Assembly: GCF_029590555.1 (NCBI RefSeq)
Contig: NZ_CP081001.1
Span: 1,178,001 to 1,242,000, forward strand
Origin: Sphingobium sp. V4
GTDB lineage: Bacteria; Pseudomonadota; Alphaproteobacteria; Sphingomonadales; Sphingomonadaceae
Direction of reading: 5' to 3'
Length of the DNA stretch: 64,000 nucleotides
In this document: positions 54,584 through 61,639 of the stretch, in pieces
How the letters are laid out: each line of letters starts with the position of its first letter
Numbering within the stretch: position 1 is the stretch's first letter
Notes under the pieces: model-generated
Databases searched by the model: none
Seen by the model: only the letters and a program-made list of their open reading frames with translations
Told to the model about the DNA's origin: nothing
Made by a program: the position numbers and the translations under genes

Positions 54584-54603
54584 AGGAAGTTCAGTAACTT
54601 CCT
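54584..54603. terminator. Perfect hairpin after the hypothetical gene
   Basis: AGGAAGTT and AACTTCCT pair over 8 bp with a CAGT loop. It lies 33 bp after the stop at 54551 and about 110 bp before the XRE gene. It could end the upstream transcript or serve as an operator for the regulator genes that follow. The only following T-rich stretch is short (CTTCC). Confidence 0.45.
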
Positions 54604-54711
54604 CTTCCAAATTGGGAAAGAAACCGTTTGACGCGGGGCGTGAATAACACCCATCGTCAAATCTCGGACTGCGCATGGGATCATCGGGCAAGTTTCAGGG
54701 AGTACCTGGAC

Positions 54712-55128
54712 ATGCCGCTTCGAAGTTCAATCCATGTAGCAGAGTCCGAACGTCTCGGCCAGATCAAGCTGATATCCGGCAAGATCATCGAGGAGCGGCG
54801 TAAACATGTACGGATGACGCAAGGTCAACTCGCGGCAAAGGTCGGCATCGGTGTGCGCTGGCTTCGTGAGATTGAGTCAGGAAACCCCAAATCAACGATC
54901 GAAAACCACTTTCGCTGCGCTTTCGCGCTCGGGATGGGCTCTTCGCATCTCGTCCTTCCGGTGATCTTTATGGAGAAAGGTATGAAATTCCCTCTTGAAC
55001 TCCTTCTCGACGATCCAGCCGGAGTCGAACGGCGATGCATCGAGTGCATCGGCGACTACTATATGGAGGTCGTGGCGCGGCAGTTTAAGCCCGCCAACGA
55101 GTCTGGCCATCCTACCGCCACCTCGTGA
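54712..55128 (+). CDS. XRE family transcriptional regulator
   Basis: From ATG 54712 the protein has 138 residues, with an XRE helix-turn-helix at about residues 25-66 (IIEERRKHVRMTQGQLAAKVGIGVRWLREIESGNP). The C-terminal half is of unknown fold. The frame continues upstream to a TTG at 54628 without a better ribosome site. A GntR gene follows after 9 bp. The pair lies between the conjugation module and the lasso peptide cluster, so it may control either. Confidence 0.83.
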   Translation: MPLRSSIHVAESERLGQIKLISGKIIEERRKHVRMTQGQLAAKVGIGVRWLREIESGNPKSTIENHFRCAFALGMGSSHLVLPVIFMEKGMKFPLELLLDDPAGVERRCIECIGDYYMEVVARQFKPANESGHPTATS

Positions 55129-55137
55129 AGACCAACC

Positions 55138-55758
55138 ATGTCGCCCGAACCCATCACCGCGGAACGCACATACCAGCAGCTCAAGCAAGAGATCGTCGTT
55201 GGCGATCACAAGCCGGGCATCCAATTGAATCTCCAACGCCTTGCGGATCGCTTCGGCACCAGCGTCACGCCCGTGCGCGATGCCGTCCATCGCATGGTCG
55301 GAGAACGATTTCTCGAACTCCACCCGGGGGGTGGTTTCCACCTTCCCGTTCCCACGGCCGAATGGCTTCACGACCTGTATGAATGGAACGATCAGCTTGT
55401 TCGTCAGGCACTTCGCCGGCCGCTACCTGAAGAGGCGATCGTGACGCTGGCTGAATTCAAAGTCGAGCACAACGACCCCAGGCAGCTTGCTTGCTGGGCT
55501 TCGACCTTCTTTTCGCTGGTCGCCTTCCACTCCTGCAACGCTGAATTCGTTCATGCCATCGAGAACGTTTCGGACCGGCTGCTTCTTGCTCGATTAAAGG
55601 AACCGGCACTTCTCAAATCAATGTCCGGCGAAGCCGAGTCAATGGTTGCTGTGGCCAAAGACGGCTCTGCCAGCGCCATTCGGCGCGCAGTTTGGGAATA
55701 TCATCGGCGCCGCCTGCGCCGGACTGATCGAATAGCCGCGGCTCTGATATCAGGGTAA
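55138..55758 (+). CDS. GntR family transcriptional regulator
   Basis: The 206-residue protein has a GntR winged helix-turn-helix at about residues 10-65 (TYQQLKQEIVVGDHKPGIQLNLQRLADRFGTSVTPVRDAVHRMVGERFLELHPGGGF) and a reduced helical effector domain resembling FCD. It is 9 bp after the XRE gene and 178 bp upstream of the lasso precursor on the same strand. A GntR gene next to lasso clusters is common in sphingomonads, so a regulatory link is plausible. An imperfect dyad (GAGCACTTGAAC/GTTCAGAGCACTC, about 55783-55829) in the gap is a possible site. Confidence 0.87.
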   Translation: MSPEPITAERTYQQLKQEIVVGDHKPGIQLNLQRLADRFGTSVTPVRDAVHRMVGERFLELHPGGGFHLPVPTAEWLHDLYEWNDQLVRQALRRPLPEEAIVTLAEFKVEHNDPRQLACWASTFFSLVAFHSCNAEFVHAIENVSDRLLLARLKEPALLKSMSGEAESMVAVAKDGSASAIRRAVWEYHRRRLRRTDRIAAALISG

Positions 55759-55936
55759 GCCCAGCAGAAATATCCATATATCGAGCACTTGAACTATTAA
55801 TCAGTCACAAACGCTGGTTCAGAGCACTCGGCGTTCAAATATCCTGCCAATCTGGGAGAATATAAGCTCAGATATATGCTCTTTCAGCGATAGTCTCCGC
55901 CCGCCGCAATGCTGTGGCGATTGAAGGAGATGCGAG

Positions 55937-56071
55937 ATGGAACGAGAAAATGAACAGCGCGATGAGCTGATCGACCTCGGTTCGGTGGTCGAAGAGACGA
56001 AGGGTGCCGTCCGCGGCGGCCCCGACTTCATCGGTCTGCCGCTGAATCAGACGGGAATCATGGACGACTGA
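55937..56071 (+). CDS. Lasso peptide precursor (A)
   Basis: ATG 55937 with GAAGGAG 7 bases upstream gives 44 residues. The leader is MERENEQRDELIDLGSVVEE plus TK, with the conserved Thr at -2. The core starts at Gly23: ring residues GAVRGGPD then loop and tail FIGLPLNQTGIMDD. Gly1 and Asp8 would form the isopeptide, giving an 8-residue ring, as in benenodin. The DD end resembles sphingonodins and syanodin. The following B and C genes encode the matching enzymes. The mature product is predicted from sequence only. Confidence 0.9.
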   Translation: MERENEQRDELIDLGSVVEETKGAVRGGPDFIGLPLNQTGIMDD

Positions 56072-56079
56072 ATGCCGTG

Positions 56080-56108
56080 CGGCGCGCACCGTGCTGCGGT
56101 GCGCGCCG
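56080..56108 (+). promoter_or_regulatory. 12-bp perfect hairpin between lasso precursor and B gene
   Basis: CGGCGCGCACCG (56080-56091) and CGGTGCGCGCCG (56097-56108) are perfect arms around TGCTG. It begins 9 bases after the precursor stop. No U-tract follows, so it may stabilise the precursor mRNA or partly end transcription, giving more precursor than enzyme, as reported for capistruin. It also argues that the B start is the later ATG at 56137. Confidence 0.7.
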
Positions 56109-56136
56109 GTTGCCCCTCCCGAATGAGGCTTCGAAC

Positions 56137-56817
56137 ATGCTTTCTAGCGCTGCCGGTAGCTATCGCGTTCGTGAGGGCCTCGCCTATTGCGTATCCAACG
56201 ATCGAACGATCTTCCTCGACATTCTTGCTAACCGATATTTCAGTTTATCCCCAGCGCTCGACGAGATTTTCCGGCGCGTTATCTTTGAGGAACCTTCCGA
56301 GCAGGTCAAGCCGGCTGAACTGGCACGATTGGTTCGCGCGAACATCGTGGACAGCCAGGATCATCAGCTTTTCAATCATTCGTCTCGAGCGATAGAGCCG
56401 CCGCTGAGGGAACTTCGACACATTGACACGGCAACGAGCACGATATTGCTCGCGAACTGCGTTTTTGCGCAGGCGCGAGCCTCGATCAGATTGCGCAGGA
56501 GATCTCTTGCATGGCTTCCACAGTGGGTAAGAGAGCGGAGGCGCATATCGAGCGAAAGGCGATCACCTGAAACTGCCTGGCAGGTTGTGACCGACGCCTT
56601 CGCCGCGACCGTTTCTATCCGGCCGCGGTCGGACCGTTGTCTGAGCAGTTCGATCGCTTTCCTTGATGTTGGCTTCTCTCGCGATCTCGATGCGCAGCTC
56701 GTTTTCGGCGTCTATTCATGCCCCTTCTCTGCGCATTGTTGGGTACAGGCAGGCGACACCGTTCTTAATGATCGCATCGAGAATGTGAGGACTTTTACAC
56801 CGATTCTGGCGATCTGA
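56137..56817 (+). CDS. Lasso peptide maturation protein B (RRE plus leader peptidase)
   Basis: From ATG 56137 (GAGG 8 bases upstream) the protein has 226 residues. The N-terminal part (about 1-80, REGLAYCVSNDRTIFLDILANRYFSLSPALDEIFRRVI) is the PqqD-like RRE that binds the leader. The C-terminal transglutaminase-like protease has the triad candidates Cys168 (DRCLSS), His200 (SAHCWV) and Asp212 (VLNDR). It removes the leader so that Gly1 becomes free for cyclisation. The start of the C gene overlaps its stop by TGATG. Confidence 0.92.
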   Translation: MLSSAAGSYRVREGLAYCVSNDRTIFLDILANRYFSLSPALDEIFRRVIFEEPSEQVKPAELARLVRANIVDSQDHQLFNHSSRAIEPPLRELRHIDTATSTILLANCVFAQARASIRLRRRSLAWLPQWVRERRRISSERRSPETAWQVVTDAFAATVSIRPRSDRCLSSSIAFLDVGFSRDLDAQLVFGVYSCPFSAHCWVQAGDTVLNDRIENVRTFTPILAI

Positions 56818-58628
56818 TGATCACCCGCTATCTGCTCCTGATCGGCGAGACCGACGAGGCGATTGACGCAGTGGCCCAGCGGACGACGCAATTGACGGGA
56901 CTTCAGATAGGCTATCGCAGTGCGAGGATACGTGTCCTTGTCGGATGCGAGGGCTCCGCTACAGCTTTGCCGGGTAACCGGGGCGTTGTCATTGGGACCC
57001 TGTTCGCCCGCTTTGGCCCGAACCGGTCCATCGCTCAAAATGATCTGGCTGAACTTGAACGGCTCGGAGCCGCCGACTTACGATGCCTACTTGAGCGCTA
57101 TTGGGGATCTTACATCTACTGCGGCTCTCACGATTCCACTCTGACGATCATGCGCGATCCTGGCGCATCGCTGCCATGCTATTATGTCTCGATTGCGGGC
57201 GGCTATGCTCTCGCGTCGGACATAGAATTATTCGTTCGGTCGGGGCTGTTAAAACCCGCGATCGCGTGGGATCACATACCACGTTATCTGTGCGCCAAAG
57301 ACCTTCCCTACACGGATACCGCCCTGCAGGGCGTTCGGGAAATTCTCGCCGGTGAAGCGCTCACCTATCGCGAGGGCCATTTGGAGCCAGCCAAGGCCTG
57401 GTCGCCGTGGGACCACATTGGCAACGATATCGGATCGACGGCCGAGGAGCTCTCCGAGAGACTTCGCCGAACAGTAGAGAATTGCGTTGGCGCTTGGGCG
57501 TCGCAGGCCGAGGCGAGTCTCCTCATGCTGTCAGGAGGTCTCGATTCCTCCGTGGTCGCTTCCTGTCTCGCGCGAACCAGCACTCGCCTCCGTTGCATGA
57601 CGATGATCAGTGGCGACGGATACGGCGACGAGCGTGAATATGCGCAGACAATGGCGAGTTCGATTAAGGCGGACTTGGCGGAAGATCGCTATGTCATGAC
57701 CGACATCGATCTTTCACGCTCTGTGGCCGGACACGTTCCGAAGCCGATTGGCTCCGCTCACGAGCGCGCGCTCTTTGCGGCGGTTGTCAGGCAATGCGCC
57801 GTGACGGGCGCCGGCGCCGTGTTCACTGGAAATGGCGGGGACAATGTATTCTATAACAGTAGCTCGGTGCGACCGTTTTTCGACCGGGCAAGATACGGTG
57901 ACGGTTGGTTCGGCGCTGTCCGCACGGCTCGGGATATCAGCCGGGTTACCGGCGTGAGGCCGGCGGCCGCTGCACGGGCCATTGTTCGATTTTGGCCGAA
58001 GTTGCACCGGCGTTACGAGTGGCCGAGAGAAGTTGATTTCCTCACTCGCGAGACTGCGGAGATCGCGCGCAACTTGCCGCTCGACCATCCCTGGCTCCGT
58101 AGCCCTCGTGGCTCCGCGAGCGGCAAACAAGGTCACATCGCCCTGTTACTTCGAATGCAGAACCATATCGAGGGATATCTAAGGCCGGCCGGATTGGCGA
58201 TGATCAATCCGCTCACTTCCCAGCCTGTTCTCGAACTAGCCTTGCATATTCCGACATGGCGACAGCTCGAAGGTGGCGTCAATCGCTCGATTGTTCGCCG
58301 CGCTTTCGCTGGTCGGCTCCCGGAATCCATATTAGCGCGACGTCACAAGGGCAGCCCGGGCGGATTTGCGATGGCAATCCTGGAGAAAAAGGCCAGCGAA
58401 GTAGCAGAAAGGCTTATGGAGGGGCAGTTGGCAACACGCGGCTTTATTGACAGGGACGCCGTCCGAGATGCGCTGGCAAAGGGGCCTGGCATGGGGTTTG
58501 GCTACATGCGGCTGCTCGCATTCCTCGATCTTCAGGCCTGGATAGAGCAATGGCAGGGAGTTGCATCCCGAGGATATGCGGACCTGCGAGATCCCGGCAC
58601 CTTAGAGGCCGATCCGAAATTAAGGTGA
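56817..58628 (+). CDS. Lasso peptide cyclase C (asparagine synthetase-like)
   Basis: The 603-residue protein resembles asparagine synthetase B. The C-terminal ATP-pyrophosphatase domain carries SGGLDSS (239-245) and GNGGDNVF (338-345). It activates the Asp8 side chain with ATP and forms the isopeptide with Gly1. The N-terminal region looks like a degenerate glutaminase domain, as in other lasso cyclases, and no Cys2 is present. It overlaps the B gene by TGATG. No ABC transporter (D) follows; instead an IS element and the convergent isopeptidase come next, as in isopeptidase-type clusters. Confidence 0.93.
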   Translation: MITRYLLLIGETDEAIDAVAQRTTQLTGLQIGYRSARIRVLVGCEGSATALPGNRGVVIGTLFARFGPNRSIAQNDLAELERLGAADLRCLLERYWGSYIYCGSHDSTLTIMRDPGASLPCYYVSIAGGYALASDIELFVRSGLLKPAIAWDHIPRYLCAKDLPYTDTALQGVREILAGEALTYREGHLEPAKAWSPWDHIGNDIGSTAEELSERLRRTVENCVGAWASQAEASLLMLSGGLDSSVVASCLARTSTRLRCMTMISGDGYGDEREYAQTMASSIKADLAEDRYVMTDIDLSRSVAGHVPKPIGSAHERALFAAVVRQCAVTGAGAVFTGNGGDNVFYNSSSVRPFFDRARYGDGWFGAVRTARDISRVTGVRPAAAARAIVRFWPKLHRRYEWPREVDFLTRETAEIARNLPLDHPWLRSPRGSASGKQGHIALLLRMQNHIEGYLRPAGLAMINPLTSQPVLELALHIPTWRQLEGGVNRSIVRRAFAGRLPESILARRHKGSPGGFAMAILEKKASEVAERLMEGQLATRGFIDRDAVRDALAKGPGMGFGYMRLLAFLDLQAWIEQWQGVASRGYADLRDPGTLEADPKLR

Positions 58629-58676
58629 GTGATATCAGCGCCTTAGCTTGACGTCTAAGGCGGTCGCTGATTCTGG

Positions 58677-59525
58677 AGTTTTGCGAAGAACTTCCGAGGA
58701 ACAGCGATGTGGACCGATATCACTCGCGCGCAGCATGCGCGAAGCGAGTTGGCTTTGCCAACGGATTTGACGAATGCGGAGTGGCGGGTGCTGGAACCGT
58801 TCTTCCCTCCGCCTTCGCTGGTGGGCCGCCCCCGTAAATGGCCGATGCGCCGGATCGTCGAGGCGATCCTTTATCTGCTGCGGGGCGGGCTTCCATGGCG
58901 GATGCTACCACCCTGCTTCCCTCCGGTGTCCACCGTTCGGCGCTGGTTCTATCTGTGGCGCGACAACGGCCTGTGGCTGACGATCAACCACATGCTGCTC
59001 ATGATCGCGCGCGAACTCCAGGGTCGCGAGCCCTCGCCCAGCGCGGGTGTCATCGATAGTCAAAGCGTGAAAACCACGGAATCCGGCGGTCCACGCGGCT
59101 ACGATGCGGGCAAGAAGATCAAGGGACGCAAGCGCCACATCCTCACCGATACCCAAGGTTACCTCGTCCATGCCGTCATCCACGGGGCCGATATTCAGGA
59201 CCGCGACGGTGCTCCGCTGGTGCTATCAGCCATCATCCAGCGCTTCCCCTGGCTCCGGCACGTCTTCGCCGATGGCGGCTACGCAGGCGACAAGCTCAAG
59301 GATGCACTGCGCGCCATGAGCAGATGGACCATCGAGATCGTCAAGCGATCCGACATCGCCAAAGGCTTCGAGATCCTACCACGCCGGTGGGTCGTCGAAC
59401 GAACACTCGCATGGCTCAACCGCAATCGCCGTCTCGCCAAAGACTTTGAAAACACTATTGCTTCGGCCACCGCCTGGCTGTTCATCGCCTCAGTCCAGCT
59501 GCTCACGCGGCGTATCGCAAAACTC
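58677..59525 (+). mobile_element. IS5-family insertion sequence (about 849 bp) inside the lasso locus
   Basis: The ends are GAGTTTTGCGA (58677-58687) and its reverse complement TCGCAAAACTC (59515-59525), perfect for 11 bp. The transposase runs almost end to end, and its TGA stop is supplied by the flank at 59526-59528. A clear target duplication is not visible (left flank CTG, right flank TGA). The element sits between the C gene and the convergent isopeptidase gene, and both coding regions look intact. Confidence 0.8.
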
Positions 59526-59528
59526 TGA
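58707..59528 (+). CDS. IS5-family transposase
   Basis: This 273-residue DDE transposase shows catalytic Asp in GVIDSQSVKTTE (about 115), Asp in FADGGYAG (about 190) and Glu in VVERTLAWLNR (about 232). The N-terminal segment LTNAEWRVLEPFFPPP is the usual IS5-family opening. It is full-length and without frameshift, so probably active. It belongs to a different IS5 subgroup from the element at 10868-11719, whose transposase is shorter and frameshifted. Confidence 0.93.
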   Translation: MWTDITRAQHARSELALPTDLTNAEWRVLEPFFPPPSLVGRPRKWPMRRIVEAILYLLRGGLPWRMLPPCFPPVSTVRRWFYLWRDNGLWLTINHMLLMIARELQGREPSPSAGVIDSQSVKTTESGGPRGYDAGKKIKGRKRHILTDTQGYLVHAVIHGADIQDRDGAPLVLSAIIQRFPWLRHVFADGGYAGDKLKDALRAMSRWTIEIVKRSDIAKGFEILPRRWVVERTLAWLNRNRRLAKDFENTIASATAWLFIASVQLLTRRIAKL

Positions 59529-59558
59529 TATCGCGGCCGATAATTTCGAATCGGGCTC

Positions 59559-61637
59559 TTAGGGTGATGGCGTCGCACACGGCTTTGGCCCGGAAGAAAC
59601 CAATGAGCGGCACAAAGCCTGCCAACGCTCGCCGGCTGCGACATCGTCGGGCGCGAGCGTCGGAGCATGGCCGCGAAGCCAAAAATCAAACCAATCAATG
59701 TTCCGCAAGTAGATGGCGAGACGATGCGCGGGCTCTCGCTTCACATGATGTTCCTCGGGGAAAACATAGAGATCCACCGGCTTATTCCTCTCGCGCAAGG
59801 CGGTGACGCTCTCCAGGGTCGCGAGATATTCGTCATCCGAAACCTGGAGCAGCAAGGGGGTATCGATATGGTGGGCGGCGCGAGCCAGCGAGATCGGACG
59901 CCAGAACTCGGGGCGATCCTCCGTGAGCGCTGGCCAGCCGATGTCTCGATAATAGGCTTGTATTGCGGGCCCTAGCGTCCAAGCTTGCGACGGCTCCCAG
60001 CAGCAGCTACTGACGGCAGCGGCGCTGAATAGCTTGCTGTTCACAAGCGCAAACTGGACGGTCGTCGCACCGTCGCTGAGTCCCGTAATCCCAATCCGGT
60101 TCGGATCTGCCACACCGTCGGCAACGAGTTGGCTCACCTCTGTCTCTATCGCCGAGAGGATGCTGCGACGTTCGCGAAACCCCTCCATTTCCGCTTTCAA
60201 CCTAGCATTGGACGGCAAATACTCCTGGCCGGCGAGAGGTGACTGCGGCCGCTGGACACTGAGCACGAGGTAGCCGCGGTTCGCAAAAAGCTGGATAGGG
60301 TATTCGTCACCTGTTCCCCCGCGGAGAAACCCACGGCTGGTATATTGGACGACGATCAGCGGGTAGCGTTTGCCCTTGCTGTATCCGACAGGATAAATAA
60401 GATCTCCGAAGCAGGCGATGCCTTCGGCATTGTGCCACCAGACGCGCTCAGTGCGTCCGAGGGAAAGTTTCCCAAAGCCGATATTCGGATCGAACAAGAC
60501 CGTAACGCTTCCATTTCGCGGATCGATCCGGATGAGATGGCGCGGTTCTTTGGAAGTCTCGCGGGCACATATTAAGCTTCCATCGGACGAGGTGCAGTCT
60601 AGAAGCAAATCCTCCGTCGAATAAAGTTTGCGCGGTGCGCCCGTTCCGACTTGCCAATCGAAAATTGCGGTTTTGCTGTCGGCCAAACCTTCGCGCCGCA
60701 GAAAGCCAATATGGTTTGGTCCGCTACTCCAGGGGAGGCCGACGACACGCGTGCAAAGTGGGCTTGAGCAGCCGCTCTCCTTACCGTGGCGCGTAGCGAC
60801 AATATAGCGAACACCTTGAGCATTCTCCTTGGTCCCCGCCACCCAAGACGGGGCCGAGCCAGATTCCCGGAACAAGGCAATCTCAGCCTCAGTCGCCACT
60901 CGCTCAGCTCCGTTGTCGATGTCCCAAGTGCGAAAGATCGAGGGCAGGGGGCCACGCAGGAAAGGCTTGTTGGTCGCGACCGGCGAAAAGCGGTCGTCAT
61001 AGTGGTAGCCAGCAAGCCCTTCGGTAGCGCGTTGCTCCAGCGCTGCGGCATCATCTGTCAACTTCACTACGACTGCCTGTCCATTCGCGGTCAGCCGAAA
61101 GTCATCCACATCCCGTATGCTCCGTGTGAGCGCGTTCCCGTTTGATCCATCGATATCGACCCTCCAGACCTGGGCCACGCCGTTGATCAGCTTCAAATAA
61201 GCCACCGACTTCCCATCCGGCGCCCAACGCGGTGTAATCACTAAAGGGAAACCGGTTGGGAAGTTCGCTTTTCCCAGCACATTTGGAAACTTCCAGAAGA
61301 TCGTGCCCTCGCCGCTATCGACCAATCGCGGGGCGGAATTGCGCCCAACTACATACATTCCCGTGCAATAGGAATTGGTCGCAGTCATGGCGCGGCGAAC
61401 ACCGACCGCTATAAGCCCCCCTTTGGGAGAGACGGTAAACATCCGATCATCGTACAAATCGGCTAGCGAGCCAATGTCAATTAACCCAACGAGATCCTCA
61501 GCTTGGAGAGGTCGGGCGTCGGCGTGTTGATTTATCGCCAGCGTCGAAGCGCAATCGACACGTGCCGAGGCCGGGGAGGGGATCGCCCAAACAAGCAAGG
61601 CCCAGGCGAAGACGAAGAACGCCACCACTTTGGCCAT
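59559..61637 (-). CDS. Lasso peptide isopeptidase (AtxE2 type, S9 family)
   Basis: The 692-residue protein begins with a signal peptide (VVAFFVFAWALLVWAIPSPASA). A beta-propeller region (about 60-400) precedes an alpha/beta-hydrolase domain with the nucleophile Ser521 in GLSDGA, Asp601/602 in VSDDEY and a candidate His in EEHHVKREPAHR (about 630-638). AtxE2 and relatives hydrolyse the lasso isopeptide bond and linearise the peptide. It is 2 bp downstream of the TonB receptor gene on the same strand, so uptake and opening are coupled. It is convergent with the A-B-C genes. Confidence 0.92.
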   Translation of the reverse strand: MAKVVAFFVFAWALLVWAIPSPASARVDCASTLAINQHADARPLQAEDLVGLIDIGSLADLYDDRMFTVSPKGGLIAVGVRRAMTATNSYCTGMYVVGRNSAPRLVDSGEGTIFWKFPNVLGKANFPTGFPLVITPRWAPDGKSVAYLKLINGVAQVWRVDIDGSNGNALTRSIRDVDDFRLTANGQAVVVKLTDDAAALEQRATEGLAGYHYDDRFSPVATNKPFLRGPLPSIFRTWDIDNGAERVATEAEIALFRESGSAPSWVAGTKENAQGVRYIVATRHGKESGCSSPLCTRVVGLPWSSGPNHIGFLRREGLADSKTAIFDWQVGTGAPRKLYSTEDLLLDCTSSDGSLICARETSKEPRHLIRIDPRNGSVTVLFDPNIGFGKLSLGRTERVWWHNAEGIACFGDLIYPVGYSKGKRYPLIVVQYTSRGFLRGGTGDEYPIQLFANRGYLVLSVQRPQSPLAGQEYLPSNARLKAEMEGFRERRSILSAIETEVSQLVADGVADPNRIGITGLSDGATTVQFALVNSKLFSAAAVSSCCWEPSQAWTLGPAIQAYYRDIGWPALTEDRPEFWRPISLARAAHHIDTPLLLQVSDDEYLATLESVTALRERNKPVDLYVFPEEHHVKREPAHRLAIYLRNIDWFDFWLRGHAPTLAPDDVAAGERWQALCRSLVSSGPKPCATPSP

Positions 61638-61639
61638 TG

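Noticed and set aside
54466..54684. 72-residue minus-strand frame over the end of the hypothetical gene and the following gap.
   Set aside because: It overlaps the gene at 54129 and the hairpin at 54584, and has no family or strong start.
56077..56136. An upstream GTG start for the lasso B protein.
   Set aside because: It would put the 12-bp hairpin inside the coding region and add Cys/Arg-rich residues not expected before the RRE. ATG 56137 has a ribosome site.
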